Source of the DNA: Gammaproteobacteria bacterium
Lineage (GTDB): Bacteria > Pseudomonadota > Gammaproteobacteria > Magnimaribacterales > AG-339-G14
Direction: 5' to 3'
Length of the DNA: 64,000 nt
Assembly (NCBI GenBank): GCA_003331625.1
Contig: QOPF01000005.1
Location: forward strand, 28,113 to 92,112
The translations under genes and the position numbers were made by a program. The notes below the pieces were generated by a model. The model had not been told where the DNA came from. It worked only from the letters and a program-made list of their open reading frames with translations, and ran no database searches. Below are positions 32,771-41,092 of the stretch, in pieces; within the stretch, counting starts at the first letter, position 1, and each line of letters starts with the position of its first letter.

Positions 32771-34112
32771 AAATAACCTCACTTCCATAAGGAATTAAAA
32801 GAAAAGTTAAAACTTGCTCATCTATGAAACTTATATCTTTGATGTCTAATTTTTTACAAAATTCTTTTAAATTTTCCCTATACTCATTCAAAGTCTCTTT
32901 CAAATTATCCGCGGGCCTATCGAAGATTCTTTTTTTCTCATTGCAAGCCTTTAATAACAAACCTTCATTGATTTCTCCTGGCAATTTACCGTAGTATCCC
33001 AAAGCTAAATCTATTATTTCTACAGAAAGGGTTTCGTATCTAGCTTCATTTATAATATTTGATAATGCTTGTGCTCCAATTATTTGAGATGCTGGAGTTA
33101 CCAAAGGAACATAACCTAAATCTTTTCTTACTTGATATATCTCTGTAATGACGTCATTTAAAAGATGTTCTTTTTCCAAACCTTTTAATTGCGTTTCTAA
33201 GTTAGAAAGCATTCCGCCTGGAACTTGATTTATTATCATTTGGAGATCTACGCCTTTCATGCTGCCTTCAAATTCAATATAGTTTTCCCTAATTTTTTTA
33301 AAATGAGATGATATTTCTATTAAATTTTTTAAATCAATTCCTGTGTCTATTTTTTTTTCTGACAATAAATAGATCATAGTTTCAGTTGCAGAATGACCAT
33401 AACCCATGCTCATTGAAGAAATAGAAGTATCTATATTGTCTACACCCGCATCTATTGCTCTTATATTCGTTAAATTAGACATTCCTGTTGTTGCATGGGT
33501 ATGCAAATGAATTGGAATCGATACTTCTTCTTTTAACTTAGAGATAAGTTCAAACGCATACTCTGGACTCAAAATTCCTGACATATCTTTTATACACAAT
33601 GAATCTGAATCCAGATCTTCAATTTTTTTAGATAAGTCAATCCAATTATCTATTGTATGTATAGGACTTATTGTAAAGGCAATTGTTCCTTGAGCATGCT
33701 TCCCATTTTTCTTTACTTCTTTAATACTGTGCTGAATATTTCTTAGATCATTCAAAGCATCGAACACTCTAAAAATATCAATTCCGTGGGAAGCAGATTT
33801 CTCAATGAATTTTGAAACTATTTCATCACTATAGTGTTTATATCCAACTAAATTTTGCCCTCTCAGCAACATTTGTTGCTTAGTTTTAGGCATGGCCTTT
33901 TTAAAAAGATCTAATCTTTCCCAGGGATCTTCATTTAAATATCTAACACAAGAATCAAAAACTGCTCCTCCCCAACTTTCAATAGAATAGTATCCAGCAT
34001 CATCAAGATTTTTAGCTATAGGCAATATATCCTCAATTTTCAATCTTGTTGATAATAGTGATTGATTTCCATCACGCAGAACAACTTCTGTGATTCCTAC
34101 TTGTTTAGTCAT
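32751..34112 (-). CDS. Oxaloacetate decarboxylase alpha / pyruvate carboxylase carboxyltransferase domain, no biotin domain
   Basis: 453 residues. VVLRDGNQSLLSTRL, the RxxDALND-type FRVFDALNDLRN, CIKDMSGILSP with the carboxyl-transfer lysine, and HLHTHATTGM with metal-binding histidines show an intact carboxyltransferase TIM-barrel and most of the PYC_OADA helical domain. Full OadA is about 590 residues and ends in a biotinyl domain with (A/V)MKM; here the protein stops before it. So the biotin carrier must be another protein (as in 5S transcarboxylase), or the activity differs. Stop and start codons overlap those of the hydrolase upstream as ATGA. Confidence 0.88.
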   Translation of the reverse strand: MTKQVGITEVVLRDGNQSLLSTRLKIEDILPIAKNLDDAGYYSIESWGGAVFDSCVRYLNEDPWERLDLFKKAMPKTKQQMLLRGQNLVGYKHYSDEIVSKFIEKSASHGIDIFRVFDALNDLRNIQHSIKEVKKNGKHAQGTIAFTISPIHTIDNWIDLSKKIEDLDSDSLCIKDMSGILSPEYAFELISKLKEEVSIPIHLHTHATTGMSNLTNIRAIDAGVDNIDTSISSMSMGYGHSATETMIYLLSEKKIDTGIDLKNLIEISSHFKKIRENYIEFEGSMKGVDLQMIINQVPGGMLSNLETQLKGLEKEHLLNDVITEIYQVRKDLGYVPLVTPASQIIGAQALSNIINEARYETLSVEIIDLALGYYGKLPGEINEGLLLKACNEKKRIFDRPADNLKETLNEYRENLKEFCKKLDIKDISFIDEQVLTFLLIPYGSEVIFKKMFS

Positions 34113-35077
34113 TTTTTAGAGAATTGTTTTATTTTATTTACAAGAAATGATCCTACTTTTGTCGGCATCGCATAAGTAATATCATGAAAACCATTTTCAA
34201 TTATTTCATCGGAAATTATAGGAATATCTTTTTTTAAACTATTTAGTCCTTCTATTGAAACTATTTCATCTGAAGATCCCCAAATTACTGAAAAATTTAA
34301 ATCTTTTGTGCCCAATTCTTGATACATTTTTTTTGTATTAAATAGATTAAAATTCTTTGCTGTAGATAATAAGGACCTAGTAAAACCTTCGTACCTCATT
34401 TGTTCTTTATAAATATTTTCTAGCTCCTGCTGGGAGATTTGATTTGGGTCTGAGTTAGATTTAATCTCTATTGAAGAATTTCCTCCATACATTAATGATG
34501 GAAAAACAATGGCAACATAATTACTAATAATAGGTAATGTTAAAATTCTTAAAAATATATTTCTACTTGCTTGATTTTCATGCATATAACCTGCAGGGGC
34601 AATAAAATTTACTGAAGATACTCTATGCTCGTTTTCATTTGCAAAATGTCCAACTATTGGACCTCCCATTGAATAACCTATCAGATGAATTTTTTGTTCT
34701 ATTTTTAAGATATTTAAAAGTTCACTCAGAGTTGAGATGTAAAATTCTTTTGTATATTTAACATTTGGTCGAGATGAATACCCTCTGCCGTAATGGTCAT
34801 AAGCTAAAACTTTAAAGCCTTGATTTAGAAAAAAGGGAACTATTCCTTTCCAAACTATACTGGGAGTTGAAAATCCATGAACTAAAACAATAATCTCGCC
34901 ATTGGGACTCTTTGGTTCAAACCATTGATAAAATATTTTTCCAAATTTTAAGTTTGCAAATAATCCATAATCAGGTTTTTTTATTTTTGCTTGATTTTCT
35001 AATTTAAAATAAAAATATAAGTAAGAAGAAAAGAGAAATACAATTAAAATTAAAACAAATATTAATAAATATTTCAT
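34109..35077 (-). CDS. Alpha/beta hydrolase, membrane-anchored
   Basis: 322 residues. One N-terminal membrane segment (3-25), then VLVHGFSTPS (oxyanion), nucleophile Ser136 in GYSMGG, an acid in VIWGSSDEIV and a terminal histidine in NGFHDITYAM. Esterase, lipase or haloalkane-like activity cannot be told apart. It overlaps the carboxyltransferase gene downstream by 4 bases; divergent from the GDPD gene. Confidence 0.85.
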   Translation of the reverse strand: MKYLLIFVLILIVFLFSSYLYFYFKLENQAKIKKPDYGLFANLKFGKIFYQWFEPKSPNGEIIVLVHGFSTPSIVWKGIVPFFLNQGFKVLAYDHYGRGYSSRPNVKYTKEFYISTLSELLNILKIEQKIHLIGYSMGGPIVGHFANENEHRVSSVNFIAPAGYMHENQASRNIFLRILTLPIISNYVAIVFPSLMYGGNSSIEIKSNSDPNQISQQELENIYKEQMRYEGFTRSLLSTAKNFNLFNTKKMYQELGTKDLNFSVIWGSSDEIVSIEGLNSLKKDIPIISDEIIENGFHDITYAMPTKVGSFLVNKIKQFSKK

Positions 35078-35113
35078 AGTCTAATATTATGTCTTAATGA
35101 ACGATTAATCTAT

Positions 35114-35851
35114 ATGAATAATACTTTTCAAAAATCTCCTTTCATAGCACTATCTCATCGAGGGAATTCAAAAGAATTCATTGAAAATAGTTTGGAAGCT
35201 TTCGAATCTGTAGTTAAAAAAGGATATAAATATATAGAAACGGACTTAAGATTAACTCTAGATGGTCATGTCGTAACATTTCATGATGAAGATTTAAAAA
35301 GATTATTTGATCTTGATATCAAAATAAAAAATCTGACTTTGAAAGAAGTAAATATTTTATTTAATAAACATAATTGCCAATTACTTACTTTTGAAGAAAC
35401 TCTAAAATATTTCCCAAATATTTATTTCAACATTGATTTAAAAATTAAAGAGGTAGTTTCCAAAACTATTGATATTGTTAAAAATACAAAATCATTTAAT
35501 AGAGTTTGTTTTGCCTCTTTTAAATCATTACATACCAATATGGTTTTGAATAAGCATCCAGAAGCTATCACGTCTATGGGATTGACAGATGTGGCTTTAT
35601 TTAAATTTTTAAAAATAAATAAAAAAAATTCTAATATTCTTCAAATACCAATTAAATGGAACGGTATAAAAGTTCTCACTAAGAAATTAATAAATGATGC
35701 AAAAAAAAGAAACTTACTCATACATGTTTGGACTATAAACAACGCTAATGAAATGGAAGTATTAATTGATATGGGAATTGATGGGATTGTTACAGATGAA
35801 CCTGATGTATTGATTAATGTAATAAAGAATAGAAATTTACTTGAAAGTTAA
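35114..35851 (+). CDS. Glycerophosphodiester phosphodiesterase family protein
   Basis: 245 residues, cytoplasmic type (no signal). SHRGNSKEFIENSLEAF supplies catalytic His15 and Arg16, ETDLRLTLDG the metal ligands Glu42 and Asp44, and TFHDED His57; the C-terminus VWTINNANEM...GIDGIVTDEP is the usual end. It hydrolyses glycerophosphodiesters to glycerol-3-phosphate. Convergent with the UMF1 MFS gene, sharing 15 bases. Confidence 0.88.
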   Translation: MNNTFQKSPFIALSHRGNSKEFIENSLEAFESVVKKGYKYIETDLRLTLDGHVVTFHDEDLKRLFDLDIKIKNLTLKEVNILFNKHNCQLLTFEETLKYFPNIYFNIDLKIKEVVSKTIDIVKNTKSFNRVCFASFKSLHTNMVLNKHPEAITSMGLTDVALFKFLKINKKNSNILQIPIKWNGIKVLTKKLINDAKKRNLLIHVWTINNANEMEVLIDMGIDGIVTDEPDVLINVIKNRNLLES

Positions 35852-37105
35852 ATTATCTCTAGGAACAAAAGATAAAATTATTATTCCCGGAATGAATAAT
35901 AAAAGTAAGCTGATAATTCCTGCTTTTGGATTGCCAAATAAATAAGATGTCCAGCCAACCAATGCAGGTCCCACGACAACAGCAGATTTTCCAATCAGGT
36001 TATAAAATCCAAAAAATTCAGTGGCTTTTTCTTCAGGAATTAAATTACTAAATATAGTTCTACTTACCGATTGAACTCCCCCTTGAACTAATCCAACCAA
36101 GCCTGCAAGGATAAAGAAGTCTAATGTGTTAGTAATGAATAAACTATAAATGCATATAGAAATATAAATCAGGATACCAAGGAAGAGCATAAAAAAGAGT
36201 CCATATCTATCTGCTAAGTACCCATACAAAAAAGTTGATGGAAAACCTATAAATTGAGTAAAAATCAAAGCAATAATTAATTGAGATGAATCAAAGCCTA
36301 AATCAGTTCCATAAGCTACTGCCATTCTAACGATGGTATCGATAGCATCGATATAAAACCAATAAGCAATTAGAAAAATTAAAACTGGTTTGTATTTTTT
36401 TATCTCTTTAAAAGTTATCAATATTCTTAATAAAGACTCCATAATAGGAAAAGATTTTTTGCTTTTTTTAACAATATCTTTTTGTCTTACATACAAAATC
36501 ATTGGTATTGAAAAAATAAACCACCATAAGGCAACTGAAATAAACGAGTAGAGAATTCCTTGTACTTCATTCTCTAAATAAAAATAATTTGGATATAAAT
36601 ACATTAAAACATTGATAACAAATAAGATCCCTCCTCCTAGATAACCCAACGCAAACCCTAAAGATGAAACGTAATTTCTTTCTTTTTCTGGTGAAACATC
36701 AATCAACAAAGAATCATAGAATATATTTGCACCGGAAAATCCTATAATGGAAAGACCAAAGATAATTAAACTCCATTGCCAAAACCCATAAGAAATAAAA
36801 AAAAGAGTTCCCGTAGAAAGTATTCCCAATAACGCAAAAAATATTAAGAAGTATTTTTTTTTGTTAGTTAGATCTGCTAATGCTCCTAGAAAAGGAGCAA
36901 TCATTACGATAACTAGACCTGCTATAGAACTTGCAGTTCCTAAATATGCCGTTGATGTTGCATCATCTAAATTACCACCCCAATAAGATTTAAAAAATAA
37001 AGGAAAAAAACCTGCAAGGACAGTTGTTGCAAAGGCTGAGTTAGCCCAATCGTATAGAGCCCAGGAGATTTTTTCTCTAAAGGTATATTTTTTTAGTACT
37101 TTCAT
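35837..37105 (-). CDS. MFS transporter, UMF1/Atg22-like family
   Basis: 422 residues, about twelve membrane segments. The opening ISWALYDWANSAFATTV is characteristic of the UMF1 (Atg22-like) branch; APFLGALADLTNKKKYF is the loop 2-3 motif and QGGVQSVSRTIFSNLIP the second half match. Yeast Atg22 exports amino acids from vacuoles; bacterial substrates are unknown. Stands alone after a divergent 52-residue membrane protein. Confidence 0.88.
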   Translation of the reverse strand: MKVLKKYTFREKISWALYDWANSAFATTVLAGFFPLFFKSYWGGNLDDATSTAYLGTASSIAGLVIVMIAPFLGALADLTNKKKYFLIFFALLGILSTGTLFFISYGFWQWSLIIFGLSIIGFSGANIFYDSLLIDVSPEKERNYVSSLGFALGYLGGGILFVINVLMYLYPNYFYLENEVQGILYSFISVALWWFIFSIPMILYVRQKDIVKKSKKSFPIMESLLRILITFKEIKKYKPVLIFLIAYWFYIDAIDTIVRMAVAYGTDLGFDSSQLIIALIFTQFIGFPSTFLYGYLADRYGLFFMLFLGILIYISICIYSLFITNTLDFFILAGLVGLVQGGVQSVSRTIFSNLIPEEKATEFFGFYNLIGKSAVVVGPALVGWTSYLFGNPKAGIISLLLLFIPGIIILSFVPRDNLTFK

Positions 37106-37138
37106 GTAATTTCAATTAAAAATGAGTATTATCATCCT

Positions 37139-37297
37139 ATGAAAGATTCAGAAATAACAAAAAATATCGTAATTTTTTTTCTTCTCATAGCAGGCCTTAC
37201 TTTTCTATTAGGACTTTTAGGATACTTTATCCAAGAATCAGACTTTCGACAAAATATTGAAGAAGAAAGTAGATCAAGCTATTTAGATTCTGAATAA
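37139..37297 (+). CDS. 52-residue single-pass membrane protein
   Basis: An open frame of 52 codons fills the gap between two minus-strand genes. It has a polar start (MKDSEITKN), one long membrane segment (IVIFFLLIAGLTFLLGLLGYF) and an acidic tail (EESRSSYLDSE). It ends 3 bases from the converging amidase stop, as real genes here do. No clear Shine-Dalgarno is seen and no family is recognised, so it remains tentative. Confidence 0.45.
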   Translation: MKDSEITKNIVIFFLLIAGLTFLLGLLGYFIQESDFRQNIEEESRSSYLDSE

Positions 37298-37300
37298 ATA

Positions 37301-38743
37301 CTAAGTAGATTCCATCAATTTTTTACGCATATCCATCAGTCTTTGCTTCCATGGACTTGCTTTCTCAAGCTGCGATGCGAGAGAAAATAATAGTTCTTCA
37401 TTTCCAAATGCAGCAGAAAACATGGATCCTATTGGAAGATTATTTTGTGAGTTGAATAATGGTACAGACATAGACGGTTGTCCTGATTGATTAAATATTC
37501 CTGTAAAAGGTGAATAAGTTGTCAATCTTTCTACATAAGAAGATATATCATCTGTATTCATGTTTATATAACCTAATTCAACAGGAGGCTTGGCTAAAAC
37601 TGGTGAAAGGATAACATCATAATCTAAAAATATTTTTTCCAGAGTTTGTCCAATTTTATGATTAATTTTAAGAGCCGCAACATACTCACTTGCTTTGAAA
37701 TTGTTCCCATTCTCAGCCATCTTTAAAGAGACGTTTTCAAAAAAATTATCAGATACTTCCCTATTGGTCTCTATTGACTGGGAATTCATTACGTAGGCAA
37801 CGTTTGCAGAAACAATAGTTTGAATTGCAAAGCCTATTTCAGTAGAAGAAAAATCGATTTTTAAATTTTCTACATTATGGCCTAAGTCTTCACAAAGTTT
37901 CATCGTAAAATCCATTGCCGCCTCTACTTCTTTATCAATTTTAATTTCATCTGGTAAGAAATACCCTATTTTTAACTTCCCTGGTTCTGTATTTAAAACT
38001 TCAAGATATTTTTTCTCTTGATGAGACGATCGATATGGAGCACCTAGTTCTGGACCTGAAGTTGCATCAAGAAGCGCAGCAGAATCTCTCACTGAAACTG
38101 AAACACAATGAAAAATTGACTGACCCCCCCATCCTTCTAAGGCAACAGGTCCTAATGGCGTTCTTGCACGAGTTGGCTTCAACCCAAATAGACCGCAACA
38201 TGAAGCTGGAATTCTGATCGAGCCTCCTCCATCACTTGCTTGAGCCATTGGAATAATTCCTGCTGCAACAGCAGCAGATGCTCCTCCACTGGATCCTCCC
38301 GACGAATGATTAAAATCCCAAGGGTTCTTTGTTGCTCCATAGAGAAGTGGTTCTGTAGTCACGGTAAGACCTAATTCCGGAGAATTTGTTTTACCAAAAA
38401 TATTTAAACCTGAATTTATAGTTCTTTTTACTAATTCACTCGTATGGTTTGCTTTTATGTTTTCTAATACTCTGGAGCCCCCTGAAGTTACTGTTCCTTC
38501 AAGATAATTATTTAAATCTTTGAGTAAAAATGGAACCCCATTAAAAACTCCCTGTATTGAATTTTCTTTTGCTTGATCTCTTGCTAGATCAAAATGACGA
38601 ATTGGCACGGCATTTATTAAAGGGTCTAATAGTTCTGTTAAATTTATAGAAACTTCTAAGAGTTCGGACGATGAGATTTGCTTAGTCCTAAGAAGCTCAG
38701 ACAAACCAAGGGCATCATAAGAGAAATATTCTTCATTATTCAT
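37301..38743 (-). CDS. Amidase (amidase signature family)
   Basis: 480 residues. The Ser-cisSer-Lys triad is complete: Lys75 in PFLLKDLN, the cis-Ser within SSGGSSGGAS (147-156) and nucleophile Ser175 in DGGGSIRIPAS. Acts on C-N bonds of small amides; not GatA, since no gatB/gatC is near and the C-terminus differs. It begins 2 bases after the dihydroorotase start region boundary (38743/38746 in the reverse order), implying co-transcription. Confidence 0.9.
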   Translation of the reverse strand: MNNEEYFSYDALGLSELLRTKQISSSELLEVSINLTELLDPLINAVPIRHFDLARDQAKENSIQGVFNGVPFLLKDLNNYLEGTVTSGGSRVLENIKANHTSELVKRTINSGLNIFGKTNSPELGLTVTTEPLLYGATKNPWDFNHSSGGSSGGASAAVAAGIIPMAQASDGGGSIRIPASCCGLFGLKPTRARTPLGPVALEGWGGQSIFHCVSVSVRDSAALLDATSGPELGAPYRSSHQEKKYLEVLNTEPGKLKIGYFLPDEIKIDKEVEAAMDFTMKLCEDLGHNVENLKIDFSSTEIGFAIQTIVSANVAYVMNSQSIETNREVSDNFFENVSLKMAENGNNFKASEYVAALKINHKIGQTLEKIFLDYDVILSPVLAKPPVELGYINMNTDDISSYVERLTTYSPFTGIFNQSGQPSMSVPLFNSQNNLPIGSMFSAAFGNEELLFSLASQLEKASPWKQRLMDMRKKLMEST

Positions 38744-38745
38744 CT

Positions 38746-40083
38746 TTATCTATCAAATCTAAGTTTTTCTGAAAAGGAAGTATCTGATACTAGCTTTCCA
38801 TTAATTACTATGGGCTTTCCATTGATAATAGTGCCATAAATAGATGAACTGAAAGTTTTCCCATCAAAAGGGGACCATCCGCACTTAGTCAATTCTGTTT
38901 CATTAGAAACGAGTGTTTCTTTATCCAAATCAAAAATTATAAAATCTGCTTTATATCCCTCTCTTATATATCCGCGATCTTTAATTGAAAAACGATCGGC
39001 TACTTTATGACTCATATAGGAAATTACTTCATTTAAAGAATAATAACCTTGTTTGTGTAACTCGATCATAATTTGAAAAGAATGCTCTATTAAAGGAATT
39101 CCAGCAGGTGCTTTCAAGTAAGGAAGCTTTTTATCCTCAAAAACGTGTGGAGCATGATCAGTTGCAACAAGATCAATATAGCCATCTTTTAAAGCTTTAC
39201 GCAAAGCATTTCTATCTGATTCTTTTTTTATTGCAGGGTTACAAACAATAAGATTTCCTAGTTCGGCATAATCCCTTTCATCAAACCAAAGGTGATGTAC
39301 ACAAGCCTCGCAAGTAATTTTTTTATTTTTTACTGGATCATTAGTAAACAACTCAATTTCTTTTTCCGTTGTGAGATGCAAAACATGTAAATCAGATGAA
39401 TGTTTTTTTGCAAGAGCTACCACTTTAGAAGAAGAACGATAACAACATAAATCATCTTTAATAATAGGATGAAAGCTAGCATCAATTTCTTTATTTTTGG
39501 ACTGTACTCGTTCTAAATTATTCTTCATTGTTTCGTTGTCTTCACAATGAGTTACGATTGTCACTGGACAATATTTAAAGATTTTTTCCAGGGCTAAATC
39601 GTCTTCAACCAAAAGAGTTCCAGTAGAAGTTCCCATAAAAACTTTTAGACCACAAGTTTCTTTAGGATCTAATTTTTTTATCTCTTCTAAGTTTGTTTCA
39701 GTAGCGCCAAAATAGTAAGAATAATTAGTCCATGATTTTTCAGCGCCTAATTTATTTCTTTCAGAAAGTAGATCTATAGTTGTTGTGTTTGGATCAACAT
39801 TTGGCATGTCAAACGTAGACGTAACTCCAGCATGAACTGCTGCTAAAGATTCTGAATAAATATCTCCTTTTTCAGTTAACCCAGGATCTCTAAAATGAAC
39901 CTGATCATCAATTATTCCTGGCGCTATAAATTTTCCACTAAGATCTATGGTTTCTTCAGATTTATTAGTAATTTCAGCCGATATTTCTTCAATTCGATCA
40001 TTATTAATCCCTACATCTACCTGTTTAATAGAGTTTTCATTAACTAAATTGCAATTCTTTAGCACAAGTGAATAATTTTTCAT
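38746..40083 (-). CDS. pyrC: Dihydroorotase, class I-like
   Basis: 445 residues. The metal motif reads GIIDDQVHFRDPGL, with Gln61 at the usual first histidine and His63 retained; this DQVHF variant is known in a branch of bacterial dihydroorotases. GLKVFMGTSTG includes the bridging lysine (to be carboxylated), HCEDNE and the ATDHAPH motif complete the site. It would close carbamoyl-aspartate in pyrimidine synthesis. An allantoinase or hydantoinase is the alternative. Preceded by an Smr-like gene with a 2-base gap. Confidence 0.85.
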   Translation of the reverse strand: MKNYSLVLKNCNLVNENSIKQVDVGINNDRIEEISAEITNKSEETIDLSGKFIAPGIIDDQVHFRDPGLTEKGDIYSESLAAVHAGVTSTFDMPNVDPNTTTIDLLSERNKLGAEKSWTNYSYYFGATETNLEEIKKLDPKETCGLKVFMGTSTGTLLVEDDLALEKIFKYCPVTIVTHCEDNETMKNNLERVQSKNKEIDASFHPIIKDDLCCYRSSSKVVALAKKHSSDLHVLHLTTEKEIELFTNDPVKNKKITCEACVHHLWFDERDYAELGNLIVCNPAIKKESDRNALRKALKDGYIDLVATDHAPHVFEDKKLPYLKAPAGIPLIEHSFQIMIELHKQGYYSLNEVISYMSHKVADRFSIKDRGYIREGYKADFIIFDLDKETLVSNETELTKCGWSPFDGKTFSSSIYGTIINGKPIVINGKLVSDTSFSEKLRFDR

Positions 40084-40085
40084 AT

Positions 40086-40310
40086 TTATACTGTCCTTAC
40101 AATAATTGTTCCATAATTGACGCCCGAACCAGTTTCATAACTAGATTTTATTTTTTCCAGAACGTCTTCAACTAACGATATCATTTTTTGACTATTTCCA
40201 CAGATAATTAAAATAGGACAATCTTCTTGATTTAAATACAAATAATTTTCTACTTCTAATTGAACTTCTGCATGTTTAAATCCATGAAGATCTAAAGTAT
40301 TAAATTCCAT
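40086..40310 (-). CDS. Smr-domain-like small protein
   Basis: 74 residues. NTLDLHGFKHAEVQLEVENYL is the start of an Smr domain (LDLHG), followed by ILIICGNSQKM where Smr proteins have the HGxG/GKG loop; the end IIVRTV is a final strand. The missing GKG loop argues against nuclease activity. Its ATG overlaps the upstream methyltransferase stop as TAATG, so the two are coupled. Confidence 0.65.
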   Translation of the reverse strand: MEFNTLDLHGFKHAEVQLEVENYLYLNQEDCPILIICGNSQKMISLVEDVLEKIKSSYETGSGVNYGTIIVRTV

Positions 40311-41065
40311 TATTTAAATTTTGATATCTCTACACCATCAGGATGAGATTTTGAGTACTCTCTAAGAGCTGGAATAAACTTACTGGAGAAATTTGGAGAT
40401 GATCTAACATAATTTAGATAATCTTCTAAGTCGAATAAAATTACATTATCGGCAAATATTGATGCTCCTTTTTTTAACAGATTACAGGATTCTAGAATTT
40501 GTAAATCCTTTAGGTAAAGATCTTTCCAATGATCAATGAAAATAAAATCAAATTGCTCATTAAAAGTTGGAATAACATCACTTGATTTCCCTATTTTCAA
40601 TGAATGTCTTTCTGAAAGTCCGGAAATGCGTATGTGTTCTTGAGCTATTTCTGCAAATTTATTGTTAGATTCTATTGACACAAGATGTGCGCGATCAGTT
40701 AAATTATTTAATATTCTTATAGAAGAGTAACCCAAATATACGCCAAGTTCTAAAACTCTTTCAGCTTTTGTGTTTTTTATTTCATTCTCAAGTAATAATC
40801 CCTTCTCCTTTCCTATGTTCATCAAAAAAGTTTTTTTATATGCATAATTATCAATAATTTTTAAGACTGATTCGGGCTGACCTTGTATTGCATATTTTCT
40901 TACGTTGTTTAAAACTTCTATTTCTTTAGGCTTTTTTATCTTTGTTTCTGTTAATAATTTATCTATCAATTCTTGAACGACTAAACTTATAATGCCAAAA
41001 ATACTTTTTCTATTTACTCTAAAGGGCATAGAACTTTTTTTTCTATGTGATTGATTGTTTTTCAT
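40310..41065 (-). CDS. Catechol O-methyltransferase-like SAM methyltransferase
   Basis: 251 residues. The second half is strikingly close to animal COMT: VLELGVYLGYSS (SAM loop), IES (SAM ribose acid), FIDHWKDLYLKDLQILE, LLKKGASIFADNV. From memory of rat COMT, D141, K144, D169, N170 and E199 correspond here to Asp178, Lys181, Asp206, Asn207 and Glu236, all at the same offset of 37, so the Mg2+ site and general base are complete. It should methylate a catechol hydroxyl. A short hydrophobic stretch (22-34) near the N-terminus might touch the membrane. Coupled to the Smr-like gene; divergent from a secreted protease. Confidence 0.82.
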   Translation of the reverse strand: MKNNQSHRKKSSMPFRVNRKSIFGIISLVVQELIDKLLTETKIKKPKEIEVLNNVRKYAIQGQPESVLKIIDNYAYKKTFLMNIGKEKGLLLENEIKNTKAERVLELGVYLGYSSIRILNNLTDRAHLVSIESNNKFAEIAQEHIRISGLSERHSLKIGKSSDVIPTFNEQFDFIFIDHWKDLYLKDLQILESCNLLKKGASIFADNVILFDLEDYLNYVRSSPNFSSKFIPALREYSKSHPDGVEISKFK

Positions 41066-41092
41066 TAACCTATGATAATTTCCTTGATTACT

